From assembly GCF_902859945.1 (NCBI RefSeq), contig NZ_CADIKL010000010.1, forward strand, positions 155,724 to 219,723: a stretch of 64,000 nucleotides of DNA, given 5' to 3'. Below the pieces are notes generated by a model. That model ran no database searches, had not been told where the DNA came from, and worked only from the letters and a program-made list of their open reading frames with translations. How positions within the stretch are numbered: the first letter of the stretch is position 1; each line of letters starts with the position of its first letter. A program made the position numbers and the translations under genes. This document shows positions 54,904 through 63,760 of the stretch, in pieces. Source of the DNA: Paraburkholderia caffeinitolerans. GTDB lineage: Bacteria; Pseudomonadota; Gammaproteobacteria; Burkholderiales; Burkholderiaceae.

Positions 54904-55304
54904 GGATGCGAACGCAACGAATCGCCCTATCGACTTCAAGCCTTTCCGATCGCATCCATCATCCGGGGCCCCAAAGCGCCCGACATAGAACGGTTTCGAC
55001 CGCCCGCCTACCGATCGCGACAGGTTTCTTCCTCATCCAGTGCCGCAATCTGCGCACGAGTCCAACCACCACAAAGATAAGGGTAAACCCCTGCAAAAAG
55101 CCGACCGCCAGCCATGCGGCCGCGCCGGTTCGTCGCGTGTAAACCCTTATTTTTATGATGTCTACTTCAAACCTATACTGCGTCTACAATTTGTAGACAA
55201 TGAAGATGAACATTTGAAGACATTGCCGGCGCGCTAACGCACGGCATTGGCGCGCCTTCCCACCGAAGGCGCTACGCGAGTCAAACGCGATATTGGAATC
55301 AGCC
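54904..55304. other. Gap upstream of the FAD oxidase cluster
   Basis: No intact gene. A short hydrophobic stretch on the minus strand (about 55020-55140, AAAWLAVGFLQGFTLIFVVV) may be another membrane-protein relic. The right part turns AT-rich and carries the promoter region and the palindrome at 55182-55198. Confidence 0.45.
55182..55198. promoter_or_regulatory. Palindromic operator of the FAD oxidase cluster, probable GntR site
   Basis: GTCTACAA-T-TTGTAGAC is a perfect palindrome. It starts three bases after a TATACT -10-like box (55174-55179), so binding should block the promoter. The region upstream of the GntR gene has a 17-base site matching at 12 positions. Confidence 0.65.
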
Positions 55305-56624
55305 ATGCAAACAGTTACCTCGCTCCCCGCCGACGACAAAATGTGCGGCTGGTATCACACGAGTCGGTCGCGCACCCCCAAGGCGGCTCACACGGGGGAA
55401 TCGAAGGCTCGCTGGGCGGTCATTGGCGCCGGCTTCACCGGCCTTGCCGCCGCACGGCAGCTGGCCCTGAATTTCCCCGACGACGAGGTCGTGCTCATCG
55501 AAGCGCAGGAAGTCGGCTTCGGCACATCGGGACGCAACGCGGGGTTTGCGATCGATCTGCCGCACGACATCGGCGCGGACGACTACATCGGCGATATCGC
55601 GACCGCCAAGACCACGCTCAAGCTCAACCTGCTAGGGCAGACGATCCTGCGCGAACTCGTTGCGGCGCACGGCATCGACTGCCATATGAATGCGTCCGGC
55701 AAATATCAAGCAGCGGTGGGAGAGCGCGGCGTGGCCGTGCTCGAGGCGTATCGGCGCGGGCTCGACAAACTGGGCCAGTCCTATGAAGTGATCGACGGCA
55801 AGGCGCTGCCCAAGCACATCGGCACGTCGTTCTATCGCCAGGCGCTGTTCACGCCCGGCACGGTGCTCGTGCAGCCTTCGGCGCTCGTCAAGGGGCTCGC
55901 CGACTGCCTGCCGCCCAATGTCACGCTGTACGAGCACACGCCCGTGACCGAAGTGGAATACGGCGACAAGATCGTGCTGGCTCATCGCAACGGCCGCATC
56001 ACCGCCGACAAGCTGGTGCTGGCAAACAACGCGTTCGGCATGCGCTTCGGTTTTCTCGAGCGCACGATGCTGCCCGTGTTTCTCTATGCGAGCCTGACGC
56101 GGCCGCTCACCCCCGCGGAGCAGGCGGAACTGGGCGGCAAGCCGTTCTGGGGCGTCATTCCCGCCGACCCGTTCGGCAGCACGCTGCGCCGCACGCACGA
56201 TAACCGCATCCTGGTGCGCAACAGCTTTTCGTTCAATCCCGACGGCCGCCCCAAGGAGCACTACCTCCCTCGCTTCGCGCAGCGGCATCGTCTGTCGTTC
56301 GAGCGGCGCTTCCCGATGCTCCCCAAGGTCGATTTCGAATACACGTGGAGCGGTTCGCTCGCGCTCTCGCAAAACCACAAGGGATTTTTCGGACAACTCG
56401 CGCCGAACGTCTATGGCGCGCTGTGCTGCAACGGCCTCGGCATCACGCGCGGCACGGTAACGGGCACGCTGCTCGCCGACTGGCTCGCGGGCAAGCCGAA
56501 CCCATTGATCGATTTCCTGCTTGAGACGTCGGGGCCGAACAAGGCGCCACCCGAGCCGTTCCTCTCGCTCGGCGTCAACGCGACCCTCTGGTGGGGACAA
56601 CGCAAGGCAGGGCTCGAAAGCTGA
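55305..56624 (+). CDS. FAD-dependent amine/amino-acid oxidoreductase, DAO family
   Basis: This 439-residue protein has the FAD motif WAVIGAGFTGLAAARQLA (about 38-55), GTSGRNAGF after it, and the C-terminal DAO block GALCCNGLGITRGTVTGTLLAD. It resembles PuuB-like and other amine or imino-acid oxidases, which give an imine, later an aldehyde or ketone, plus reduced flavin. No signal peptide is seen. ATG at 55305 is preferred over an upstream TTG. It is the first gene of a cluster with transporter, DapA-family and aldehyde dehydrogenase genes, under the palindrome at 55182-55198. Confidence 0.87.
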   Translation: MQTVTSLPADDKMCGWYHTSRSRTPKAAHTGESKARWAVIGAGFTGLAAARQLALNFPDDEVVLIEAQEVGFGTSGRNAGFAIDLPHDIGADDYIGDIATAKTTLKLNLLGQTILRELVAAHGIDCHMNASGKYQAAVGERGVAVLEAYRRGLDKLGQSYEVIDGKALPKHIGTSFYRQALFTPGTVLVQPSALVKGLADCLPPNVTLYEHTPVTEVEYGDKIVLAHRNGRITADKLVLANNAFGMRFGFLERTMLPVFLYASLTRPLTPAEQAELGGKPFWGVIPADPFGSTLRRTHDNRILVRNSFSFNPDGRPKEHYLPRFAQRHRLSFERRFPMLPKVDFEYTWSGSLALSQNHKGFFGQLAPNVYGALCCNGLGITRGTVTGTLLADWLAGKPNPLIDFLLETSGPNKAPPEPFLSLGVNATLWWGQRKAGLES

Positions 56625-56795
56625 GTGCACGGCGCCGCCGGAGCGACTGTGTGCGCAAGGGCGAGCACGATGGACAACGATAAATCGGCAGTTTTTCACA
56701 CAGACCGATTCCCCCCTTTAAACGAAGTACAGGACGCAGCAGCCATGGCTCACGCCAGGAAATCTTGCGTCCAATTTCATGGAAGGAGACTGGCA

Positions 56796-58127
56796 ATGTC
56801 GAATCATCACGTGTCCATCGAGGACGTTCCTCTCAATGGATTCCATCAGTTGCTCACCATCCGCTCGAGCGGGGGCTGGCTCATGGATGGATATGTCCTG
56901 AGCATCATCGGCGTTGCCATGGTGCAGTTTTCCGCGGCGCTCGGCCTGACCAGTTTCTGGGAAGGCATGGTGGCCGCATCGGCGCTCATCGGCATCTTCG
57001 TCGGCGGCTTCGCGGGCGGCTGGCTGTCCGATCGGCTCGGGCGACAGAAGCCTTATTTCTTCGGGCCCGTCATCTTCTTCGTCTGCTCGCTCGCGCAGCT
57101 CTGGGTGCAGTCCGGCGAGGCGCTGTTCTGGCTGCGATTTCTGATCGGCATCGGCGTGGGCATCGAATATCCCGTCGCCGGTTCGTTGCTGGTCGAATTC
57201 ATGCCGCGCAAATACCGTGGCCCCCGCCTGGCCATGCTGACGATTATCTGGTTCCTCGGTGCGGCGCTCGCTTATATCGTCGGCAATCTGCTTCTCAGCA
57301 CCGGCGCACCCGATGCGTGGCGCTGGGTGTTGGCCAGCCCGGCAGTGATCGGCATCGTATTGTTCCTCGTGCGCATCGGCACGCCTGAATCGCCGCGCTG
57401 GTTGCTCAGCAAGGGCCGCAGTGCAGAGGCCGAAGCGGTCATCAAGAAAGTCTACGGTCCGTCGTTCTCGCTAAAGAATCTGCCGGAAGAAAAGACCGAG
57501 AAGAAGATCTCGCTGTGGGCCCTGCTCCACTCCGGTTATGGCAAGCGCATGTTGTTCGTTTCGCTGTTCTGGAGCTGCTCGGTGATTCCCGTGTTCGCGG
57601 TCTACTCGTTCGCGCCGCGCGTGCTCGAAGCGCTCAATCTGACCGGCAAATGGGAGTCGTTCGGTTCGGTCGCGATCACCCTGCTGTTCGTGGTCGGCTG
57701 CATCATCGCCACACGCATCATCAACGTGCTCGGCCGCCGCGCGATGGTGATTCACAGCTTCCTGTGGTCCGCACTGGCGCTGCTGGCGCTGGGCGCATGC
57801 TCGAACGGCTCCGCGTGGCTCATTCTGGTTCTGTTCGGAGCGTATGCAGTGCTCATTGGCGGCGCGCAGGTGCTGCAGCTCGTGTACCCGAACGAGATTT
57901 TCCCGACCGAGGTCCGCGCCTTCGCAGTGGGCATGGGCGCTTCGCTCTCGCGCATCGGCGCGGCCATCGGGACCTGGGCGGTACCTATCGCCCTCAATAG
58001 CATCGGTATCGGCAACACCATGTACGCAGCGGCAGCGGTTTCGTTCGTCGGTCTGGCCGCGTCGATTCTCCTCGCGCCCGAAACGCGCTCGCTCAGCTTG
58101 CAGGAAGCCGCTTCGCTGAATCACTGA
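56796..58127 (+). CDS. MFS transporter, sugar/organic-acid porter type
   Basis: This 443-residue protein has 12 helices, the loop motif GGWLSDRLGRQKPY, and RFLIGIGVGIEYPVAGSLLVEF plus PESPRWLL, as in the metabolite:proton symporter and sugar-porter branch. AAGGAG precedes the ATG at 56796 by eight bases; the frame upstream to 56625 is not supported. It is probably the uptake system for the substrate of the surrounding cluster. Confidence 0.86.
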   Translation: MSNHHVSIEDVPLNGFHQLLTIRSSGGWLMDGYVLSIIGVAMVQFSAALGLTSFWEGMVAASALIGIFVGGFAGGWLSDRLGRQKPYFFGPVIFFVCSLAQLWVQSGEALFWLRFLIGIGVGIEYPVAGSLLVEFMPRKYRGPRLAMLTIIWFLGAALAYIVGNLLLSTGAPDAWRWVLASPAVIGIVLFLVRIGTPESPRWLLSKGRSAEAEAVIKKVYGPSFSLKNLPEEKTEKKISLWALLHSGYGKRMLFVSLFWSCSVIPVFAVYSFAPRVLEALNLTGKWESFGSVAITLLFVVGCIIATRIINVLGRRAMVIHSFLWSALALLALGACSNGSAWLILVLFGAYAVLIGGAQVLQLVYPNEIFPTEVRAFAVGMGASLSRIGAAIGTWAVPIALNSIGIGNTMYAAAAVSFVGLAASILLAPETRSLSLQEAASLNH

Positions 58128-58172
58128 CCATCGCGTCAACACACACATTCCTACCGTTAAGGAAACGACATC

Positions 58173-59081
58173 ATGAAATTCGAAGGCATCTACACTCCCG
58201 CCATCACGCCGCTCGATCAAGCCGGCGAGATCGACAAAAAAGCCTTTGCAGAAGTGCTCGAATCGCTGATTGACGCCGGCGTGCACGGCATCATCATCGG
58301 CGGCTCGACGGGCGAATACTATGCGCACACCGCACAGGAGCGCTTCGATCTCGGCAGCCTGGCCAAGGAAGTCATCGGCTCGCGCGTGCCGCTGATCATC
58401 GGCACCGGCGCCGTGCGCACCGAAGATTCCGTCGAATATGCGAAGGCCGCGAAGGCCATCCACGCGGATGCGATTCTGGTCGGCTCGCCGCCCTACGCAC
58501 TGCCGACGGAGCAGGAAAACGCCGAACACGCGCTCGCGATCGATCGCGCGGCGGACCTGCCGATCATGCTCTACAACTATCCCGGCCGGATGAGCATCTC
58601 GATGGGCCGCGAGTATTTCCGCACCGTGTGCGCGGCGTCGAAGAATTTCGTCGCGATCAAGGAAAGCTCGGGGCAGACGAGCCAACTGCATATGCTGGCG
58701 CGCGAATTCCCGAACCTCAGCGTGTCGTGCGGCTGGGACGACCAGGCGCTGGAATTTTTCGCGTGGGGCGCGCGTAGCTGGGTTTGCGCCGGTTCGAACT
58801 TCCTGCCGCGCGAGCACATCGCGCTGTACCAGGCCTGCGCGGTGGAAAAGGATTTCGACAAGGGCCGCCGCATCATGTCCGCCATGTTGCCGCTGATGGA
58901 CTTCCTGGAAGCAGGCAAGTTCGTGCAGTCCATCAAGTACGGCTGCGAAATCGCGGGTCTGCGTAGTGGCGGCGTGCGCGCACCGCTCAAAGCGCTGAAC
59001 GAGGAAGAAAAGCAGCAGCTGCAAGCCGTCGTCGCCGAACTCAAGCGCGAAGTCGCAGCCGCTGTCGGAGGTCAAGCCTGA
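58173..59081 (+). CDS. Dihydrodipicolinate synthase (DapA)-family lyase
   Basis: This 302-residue TIM-barrel protein has the substrate-carboxylate motif GGSTGE (43-48), Y136 in YNYPGR and Schiff-base K163 (AIKESSG). The family includes aldolases, dehydratases and deaminases; this one lies in a catabolic cluster, so DapA proper is unlikely. Deamination of a cyclic imine, as in hydroxyproline breakdown, or a sugar-acid dehydration are possible. Its TGA overlaps the following ATG by one base (TGATG), so it is translationally coupled to the aldehyde dehydrogenase. Confidence 0.88.
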   Translation: MKFEGIYTPAITPLDQAGEIDKKAFAEVLESLIDAGVHGIIIGGSTGEYYAHTAQERFDLGSLAKEVIGSRVPLIIGTGAVRTEDSVEYAKAAKAIHADAILVGSPPYALPTEQENAEHALAIDRAADLPIMLYNYPGRMSISMGREYFRTVCAASKNFVAIKESSGQTSQLHMLAREFPNLSVSCGWDDQALEFFAWGARSWVCAGSNFLPREHIALYQACAVEKDFDKGRRIMSAMLPLMDFLEAGKFVQSIKYGCEIAGLRSGGVRAPLKALNEEEKQQLQAVVAELKREVAAAVGGQA

Positions 59082-60583
59082 TGACGAGTCTGCTCAACGC
59101 AGCGGAATACGCCGCGCTAGCTGCGCGGCTTCAGTTCCCGAACCAGGCGTTCATCGACGGCGCATTCCAGCCTTCGAGTTCCGGCGCGACGTTCCAGACC
59201 ACTAACCCGGCCACCGACGCGGTCCTGGCGGATATCGCCGCATGCAACGCTGCCGACGTCGATCTCGCGGTCGCGAAGGCCAAGGCGGCGTTCAAGGACG
59301 GCCGCTGGCGCAACCTGCCGCCTTCGCAGCGCAAGACGATCCTGCTCCGGTTCGCGGATCTGCTCGAGCAACACGCGCACGAGCTCGCGACGATGGAGAG
59401 CCTCGACAGCGGCAAACCGATTCGCGAATGCCAGAACACCGACGTTCCCGAGACGATTCACACAATCCGTTGGCATGCCGAATTAATCGACAAGATCTAC
59501 GACTCCACCGCTCCGTCAGGCGCTGGCGCGCTTTCGCTGGTCGTGCGCGAACCAATCGGCGTGGTCGGCCTCGTGCTGCCCTGGAATTTCCCGCTGCTGA
59601 TGCTCGCGTGGAAAATCGGTCCGTCGCTCGCGGCGGGCTGCTCGATCGTCGTGAAGCCCGCCAAGGAAACTACGCTAACGGCGCTGCGCGTGGCCGCGCT
59701 CGCGCACGAAGCGGGCGTGCCGGCCGGCGTCTTCAATGTCCTGCCCGGCGGCGGCAAAGAAGTGGGCGAGCCGCTGGGGCGGCACCCCGATGTCGATATG
59801 GTCAGCTTCACCGGCTCCACCGAGACCGGCCGGCGCTTCCTGCACTATGCGGCCGAGTCCAATCTCAAGCGCATCGTGCTCGAGTGCGGCGGCAAGAATC
59901 CCGCGGTGGTGCTGCGCGATGCGGACGACCTGGACGCAGTCGCGCAGCACGTGGTCAACGGCGCGTTCTGGAACATGGGCGAAAACTGCTCGGCGTCGTC
60001 GCGCCTCATCGTCGATGCCGACATCAAGGACAAACTCCTCGAACGCATCGGTGTTCACATGCGTGAATGGAAGATGGGCAATCCGCTCGATCCGGAACAC
60101 CGAATCGGCGCCATGGTCAGCAAAGCCCATTTCGAAAAGGTCCGCTCGTATCTCGACCACGCCCACGCAGAGCAATTGCACGTAGCGTTCGGCGGCGACA
60201 CGGAGCACGGCATTTTCGTCGAACCGACCGTGGTCGACGGCGTCGGGCAGAACAGTCGCCTGTTCCGGGAAGAGATCTTCGGCCCGGTGCTTGCCGTGAC
60301 GACGTTCGACGACATCGATGAAGCCATCGAACTGGCCAACGACTCGGTCTATGGTCTCGCCGCGTCGGTCTACACCAGCAACCTGAACCACGCGATCCGC
60401 CTGTCGCGCGAAATTCGCGCGGGCGTCGTGACCGTCAACTGCTTCGGCGAAGGCGATGTCACGACACCGTTCGGCGGCTACAAGGAATCGGGGTTTGGCG
60501 GGCGCGACAAGTCCATCTGGGCGCACGACCAGTACACCGAGATCAAGACCATCTGGATCGACGTGCCCGCGGCAAACGCATAG
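59081..60583 (+). CDS. NAD(P)-dependent aldehyde dehydrogenase
   Basis: This 500-residue protein has the coenzyme-binding and active-site features of the superfamily: PWNFPLLMLAWKIGPSLAAG, GSTETGR, general base E268 (LECGGKNP) and catalytic C303 (MGENCSASSR), then EIFGPVLAV. It resembles the gamma-aminobutyraldehyde (PuuC-like) and semialdehyde group. It should oxidise the aldehyde or semialdehyde made by the preceding enzymes. Coupled to the DapA-like gene; yddG follows 11 bp later. Confidence 0.92.
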   Translation: MTSLLNAAEYAALAARLQFPNQAFIDGAFQPSSSGATFQTTNPATDAVLADIAACNAADVDLAVAKAKAAFKDGRWRNLPPSQRKTILLRFADLLEQHAHELATMESLDSGKPIRECQNTDVPETIHTIRWHAELIDKIYDSTAPSGAGALSLVVREPIGVVGLVLPWNFPLLMLAWKIGPSLAAGCSIVVKPAKETTLTALRVAALAHEAGVPAGVFNVLPGGGKEVGEPLGRHPDVDMVSFTGSTETGRRFLHYAAESNLKRIVLECGGKNPAVVLRDADDLDAVAQHVVNGAFWNMGENCSASSRLIVDADIKDKLLERIGVHMREWKMGNPLDPEHRIGAMVSKAHFEKVRSYLDHAHAEQLHVAFGGDTEHGIFVEPTVVDGVGQNSRLFREEIFGPVLAVTTFDDIDEAIELANDSVYGLAASVYTSNLNHAIRLSREIRAGVVTVNCFGEGDVTTPFGGYKESGFGGRDKSIWAHDQYTEIKTIWIDVPAANA

Positions 60584-60594
60584 GGTCAGCGAGT

Positions 60595-61497
60595 ATGAAA
60601 AGCAAGGACACGGCCACACTGATAGGGCTCGTCGCGATTATGTTGTGGGCGTCGGTCGTCGCCCTGATTCGGGGTGTCAGCGAAAGCCTCGGCGTCACCG
60701 GAGGCGCCGCCATGATGTACACGATCGCCTCGGTCTTTCTCGCAGTGACCGTCGGCTTCCCCAATCTCAGGCAATTTCCGCGCAATTACCTGATCTGGGG
60801 AAGCACGCTATTCGTGGCCTATGAGTTATGCCTGTCACTGTCGATCGGTTACGCCGACAACGGCAGGCAAGCCATTGAAGTCGGCATGATCAATTATCTG
60901 TGGCCGACTTTCACGATGGTGTCGGCGATCGTGTTCAACAAGCAGCGGGCCACCCTGCTCGTCGTGCCGGGTTTTGTGCTGTCAATGGCAGGGATAGGCT
61001 GGGTGCTCGGCGGCGACCAGGGCATCGACCTGTCCGGCATGCTGGGGAACGTCAGGGACAACCCGCTGAGCTACGGCCTGGCGTTTTGCGGCGCATTGAT
61101 CTGGGCGGCCTATTGCACGGTGACCGCACGCATGGCGAACGGCAAGAACGGCGTCACGCCGTTCTTCATCCTGGTGTCCATCGTGCTTTGGGCCAAGTAT
61201 GCGGTCGACGGCGTCAGCACCATAGCGATCGATGTGCACGCGATCGTCTATCTGCTTCTGGCCGCCGCTGCGATGGGCTTCGGCTACGCGGCATGGAACA
61301 TCGGGATTCTGCACGGCCACGCCACCGTCCTGGCGGGCGCGTCGTATTTCATTCCCGTGCTCTCCGCGGCCCTCGCAGCGATGCTCCTGCACGCCCCGCT
61401 GCCCGACCCGTTCTGGCACGGCGCATTGATGGTTTGCGGCGGCTCGATGCTCTGCTGGCGCGCGACACGCCCGCGCCACGCGACATCGACATCGTGA
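60595..61497 (+). CDS. yddG: DMT-family aromatic amino-acid exporter
   Basis: This 300-residue protein has ten predicted membrane helices in two EamA repeats. It aligns well with E. coli YddG along its length: LIGLVAIMLWASVVALIRGV, QAIEVGMINYLWPTF, WVLGGDQG, FIGAxIWAAYCTVT-like and the C-terminal HGALMVCGGSMLCWRATR. YddG exports aromatic and some other amino acids. In this operon it may expel a toxic amino-acid substrate or by-product. Confidence 0.9.
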   Translation: MKSKDTATLIGLVAIMLWASVVALIRGVSESLGVTGGAAMMYTIASVFLAVTVGFPNLRQFPRNYLIWGSTLFVAYELCLSLSIGYADNGRQAIEVGMINYLWPTFTMVSAIVFNKQRATLLVVPGFVLSMAGIGWVLGGDQGIDLSGMLGNVRDNPLSYGLAFCGALIWAAYCTVTARMANGKNGVTPFFILVSIVLWAKYAVDGVSTIAIDVHAIVYLLLAAAAMGFGYAAWNIGILHGHATVLAGASYFIPVLSAALAAMLLHAPLPDPFWHGALMVCGGSMLCWRATRPRHATSTS

Positions 61498-61547
61498 AAA
61501 TTGGGGCAGGTTGAGCCGTATGGCGATTTTCTGTTCGGCGATTTATA

Positions 61548-61564
61548 GTACACAAAAGGTAGAC
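61548..61564. promoter_or_regulatory. Degenerate copy of the GntR operator
   Basis: GTACACAAAAGGTAGAC matches the palindrome at 55182-55198 at 12 of 17 positions, with the right arm identical over GTAGAC. It overlaps a TATAGT -10-like box and lies just upstream of the GntR gene, as expected for autoregulation. Confidence 0.55.
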
Positions 61565-61575
61565 AGAGAATCCCG

Positions 61576-62301
61576 ATGAAAACAAGCCCCGCCGAACCCC
61601 CAATCGATACGACCGTCCCCGGAGACCGCAAGGCGGTGCTGGCGGAAACGCTGCGCCGCCGCATCGTCAGCCTGGAATTGCCACCCGGCGCGGTAGTGGA
61701 CGAACTCGCCCTATGCGACGAGTTCGGCCTCTCGCGGCCGCCCGTGCGCGAACTCATGCGCCAGATGGCCGCCGAAGGCTATATCGAACTCGAGGCCAAC
61801 CGCGCGGCCCGGGTTTCGTCGATGAATTACCAGTCGCTGCGCAGCTTCTTTCTGGCCGCGCCGCTGATTTACGTCGCGACCACGCAACTCGCTGCGGCAA
61901 ACGCCACCCCCGCGGACATCGCAAAGCTCAGGGAAATCCAGAAGCGGTTTCGGCAGGCAATCGAGGAACACGATGTGGAAAATCGGGTTTTCCACAACGA
62001 CCAGTTCCATCTCGAGATCGGCAGGATGGCGCACAACGAATACCTGATGCCTAGCCTGCGCCGCCTTTTGATCGACCACGCACGGCTTGGCAAGACTTTC
62101 TACCGCTATCCCGCCACCGACAACATGCAGCACGAAATGAACCAGGCGGCGAATCAGCACGACGAAATCATCGACGCCATTGAACGCCGCGACACCGAGC
62201 GGGCCGCCGATCTCGTGAAGGCGCATTGGGAGCTTTCACGCCGTCATATGACGGACTATGCAATCCCCGAGGGACTCGAAGTGCCGCTGAGTTTGGCCTG
62301 A
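61576..62301 (+). CDS. GntR-family (FCD domain) transcriptional regulator
   Basis: This 241-residue protein has an N-terminal winged helix-turn-helix (about 20-85; DELALCDEFGLSRPPVRELMRQM) and an FCD-type helical ligand domain with metal-binding candidates (FHNDQFHLEIG, NQHDEIIDAI). It follows the cluster it probably controls, and matching sites lie upstream of the first cluster gene and of itself. FCD members mostly respond to carboxylic acids. Confidence 0.9.
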   Translation: MKTSPAEPPIDTTVPGDRKAVLAETLRRRIVSLELPPGAVVDELALCDEFGLSRPPVRELMRQMAAEGYIELEANRAARVSSMNYQSLRSFFLAAPLIYVATTQLAAANATPADIAKLREIQKRFRQAIEEHDVENRVFHNDQFHLEIGRMAHNEYLMPSLRRLLIDHARLGKTFYRYPATDNMQHEMNQAANQHDEIIDAIERRDTERAADLVKAHWELSRRHMTDYAIPEGLEVPLSLA

Positions 62302-62481
62302 TCCCATCAGTGCGGCTGACCCGCGGCTGAGCCTCGCTCAGCCGCGTTTGCATCGACGCGCGGTCTCCGAATCGCCGGCGCGCAAAGCACGGCACACGTG
62401 GTTGAGCCTGACTAGGGAACGAATGACACAATACCTCTCTAAAGCGCTGCGCCGCAGCTTCATTCATCAGGATAACGAATC

Positions 62482-62598
62482 ATGACTGCTCGACTCGACG
62501 GCCGGCTCACCGGCAAAGTGGCCATCACCGGCGGCGGCGCGGGAGGATGCGGCGCGGCTGCATCGGAACTGTTCGCGCACAACATGGCGAATACGTGA
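62482..62598 (+). pseudogene. Remnant of a short-chain dehydrogenase N-terminus
   Basis: These 38 codons begin like a short-chain dehydrogenase (GRLTGKVAITGGGAGGCG, then AAASELFA) and stop after MANT. The TGxxxGxG cofactor motif is altered, with one residue lost before it and cysteine for isoleucine. A weak AGGATAA site precedes the ATG. The stop lies directly before the GTG start of the next gene, so the relic may now serve as a leader peptide. Confidence 0.55.
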
Positions 62599-63645
62599 GT
62601 GAGTAGCCGCACGATATTCGGTTCGGCGGATGACCAGGCAGGACGACCACGGCCCATTCGCTTCGGCATCGTCCTGCTGCCGAACTTCACCTTGACCGCC
62701 TTTTCGGGCTTCGTCGATCTGCTTCGTCTCGCCAGCGACGACGGCGATATGAGCCGCCCGGTCCGCTGCACGTGGACGATCCTCGCCGAATCGCGCGTTC
62801 CGGTTCGCGCAAGCTGCGGGATTCAGGTCACGCCGTGGGTGACGTTCGACGAGGCCGGCGCGTTCGACTACCTCGTGGTCGTGGGCGGGCTGCTCCATTC
62901 CGGGCCATCGGCCAGCGACGCGACGCTGCGCTTCATCCGCGCCATAGCGGCGAGCCCGGCGACCATCGTCGGCATCTGCACGGGCGCATTTGCGCTGGCC
63001 CGCGCCGGCGTGATGGACGGCTACCGCATTTGCGTGAGCTGGTTTCACTACTGGGATTTCGTCGAGCGCTTCCCCGCGCTTCCCGAATCGAGTCTGATCG
63101 CCGACCGGCTCTTCGTGATCGATCGCAGGCGCATTACCTGTTCGGGTGGACGGGCGTCCATCGACGTCGCCGCCGCCATCCTGCTAAGGCATCTGGATGC
63201 CGGCATCGTGCAGAAGGCGCAGCGCATTCTGATCGTCGACGACGCGCAGCGCGGCAACGCTCCCCAGCCCTACCCGCCTGGCCTCGACCCCGCTTCGCAT
63301 CCCAAGGTGCGTCGCGCCATCCTCGTCATGGAACAGCACATCGGGAGCCCACTCGCGCTCACGGAACTCGCCCGGCGCGTGGACACTTCGGTGCGGCAAC
63401 TCGAAAGACTGTTTATTGCCGAGATCGGCAAGTCGCCCAACGTGTACTGCCGCCAGATGCGCGTGCGCATGGCCGCCTGGATGCTGACCGGCTCCGACCG
63501 GACCGTTGCCGATATTGCCATGTCGTGTGGATTCTCCGACGCGTCGCATCTCGGCAGAGAGTTCCGCAAGGAATTCAACGAAGCGCCCAGTGCGTACCGC
63601 ATCACGCGAGCGCATGCCCATCAGCCAGCCGAATTTAACGCATGA
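62599..63645 (+). CDS. GlxA-family transcriptional regulator (amidase-like domain plus AraC HTH)
   Basis: This 348-residue protein has a DJ-1/PfpI-like domain (about 20-200; DYLVVVGGLL, GICTGAFALARAGVMDG) and a C-terminal AraC double helix-turn-helix (about 235-335; LTELARRVDTSVRQLERLF, VADIAMSCGFSDASHLGREF). GlxA-type regulators often control amino-acid, betaine or carnitine catabolism. The GTG start at 62599 directly follows the stop of the dehydrogenase remnant, without its own strong ribosome site. Its target may be the cluster upstream or glyA downstream. Confidence 0.88.
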   Translation: MSSRTIFGSADDQAGRPRPIRFGIVLLPNFTLTAFSGFVDLLRLASDDGDMSRPVRCTWTILAESRVPVRASCGIQVTPWVTFDEAGAFDYLVVVGGLLHSGPSASDATLRFIRAIAASPATIVGICTGAFALARAGVMDGYRICVSWFHYWDFVERFPALPESSLIADRLFVIDRRRITCSGGRASIDVAAAILLRHLDAGIVQKAQRILIVDDAQRGNAPQPYPPGLDPASHPKVRRAILVMEQHIGSPLALTELARRVDTSVRQLERLFIAEIGKSPNVYCRQMRVRMAAWMLTGSDRTVADIAMSCGFSDASHLGREFRKEFNEAPSAYRITRAHAHQPAEFNA

Positions 63646-63648
63646 CGC

Positions 63649-63678
63649 GGACTTGCGGCTCGCGTGTACCGCAAGTCC
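63649..63678 (+). terminator. Terminator after the GlxA-family gene
   Basis: GGACTTGCGG (63649-63658) and CCGCAAGTCC (63669-63678) form a perfect 10-bp stem with a 10-base loop, directly after the stop at 63645. The T content after it is low. Confidence 0.6.
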
Positions 63679-63760
63679 CGTCGCTTGTCGCAAACGTTCT
63701 ATCGTGCCGATGCCGGGTGCGTTCAAATAGCCGCATTGTCAAACCACAACGGGAATGAAT

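Noticed and set aside
55020..55140. Hydrophobic minus-strand stretch as a gene
   Set aside because: It reads like a membrane helix and a basic tail but has no start codon with a ribosome site and no extended homology that I recognise; mentioned only as a possible relic.
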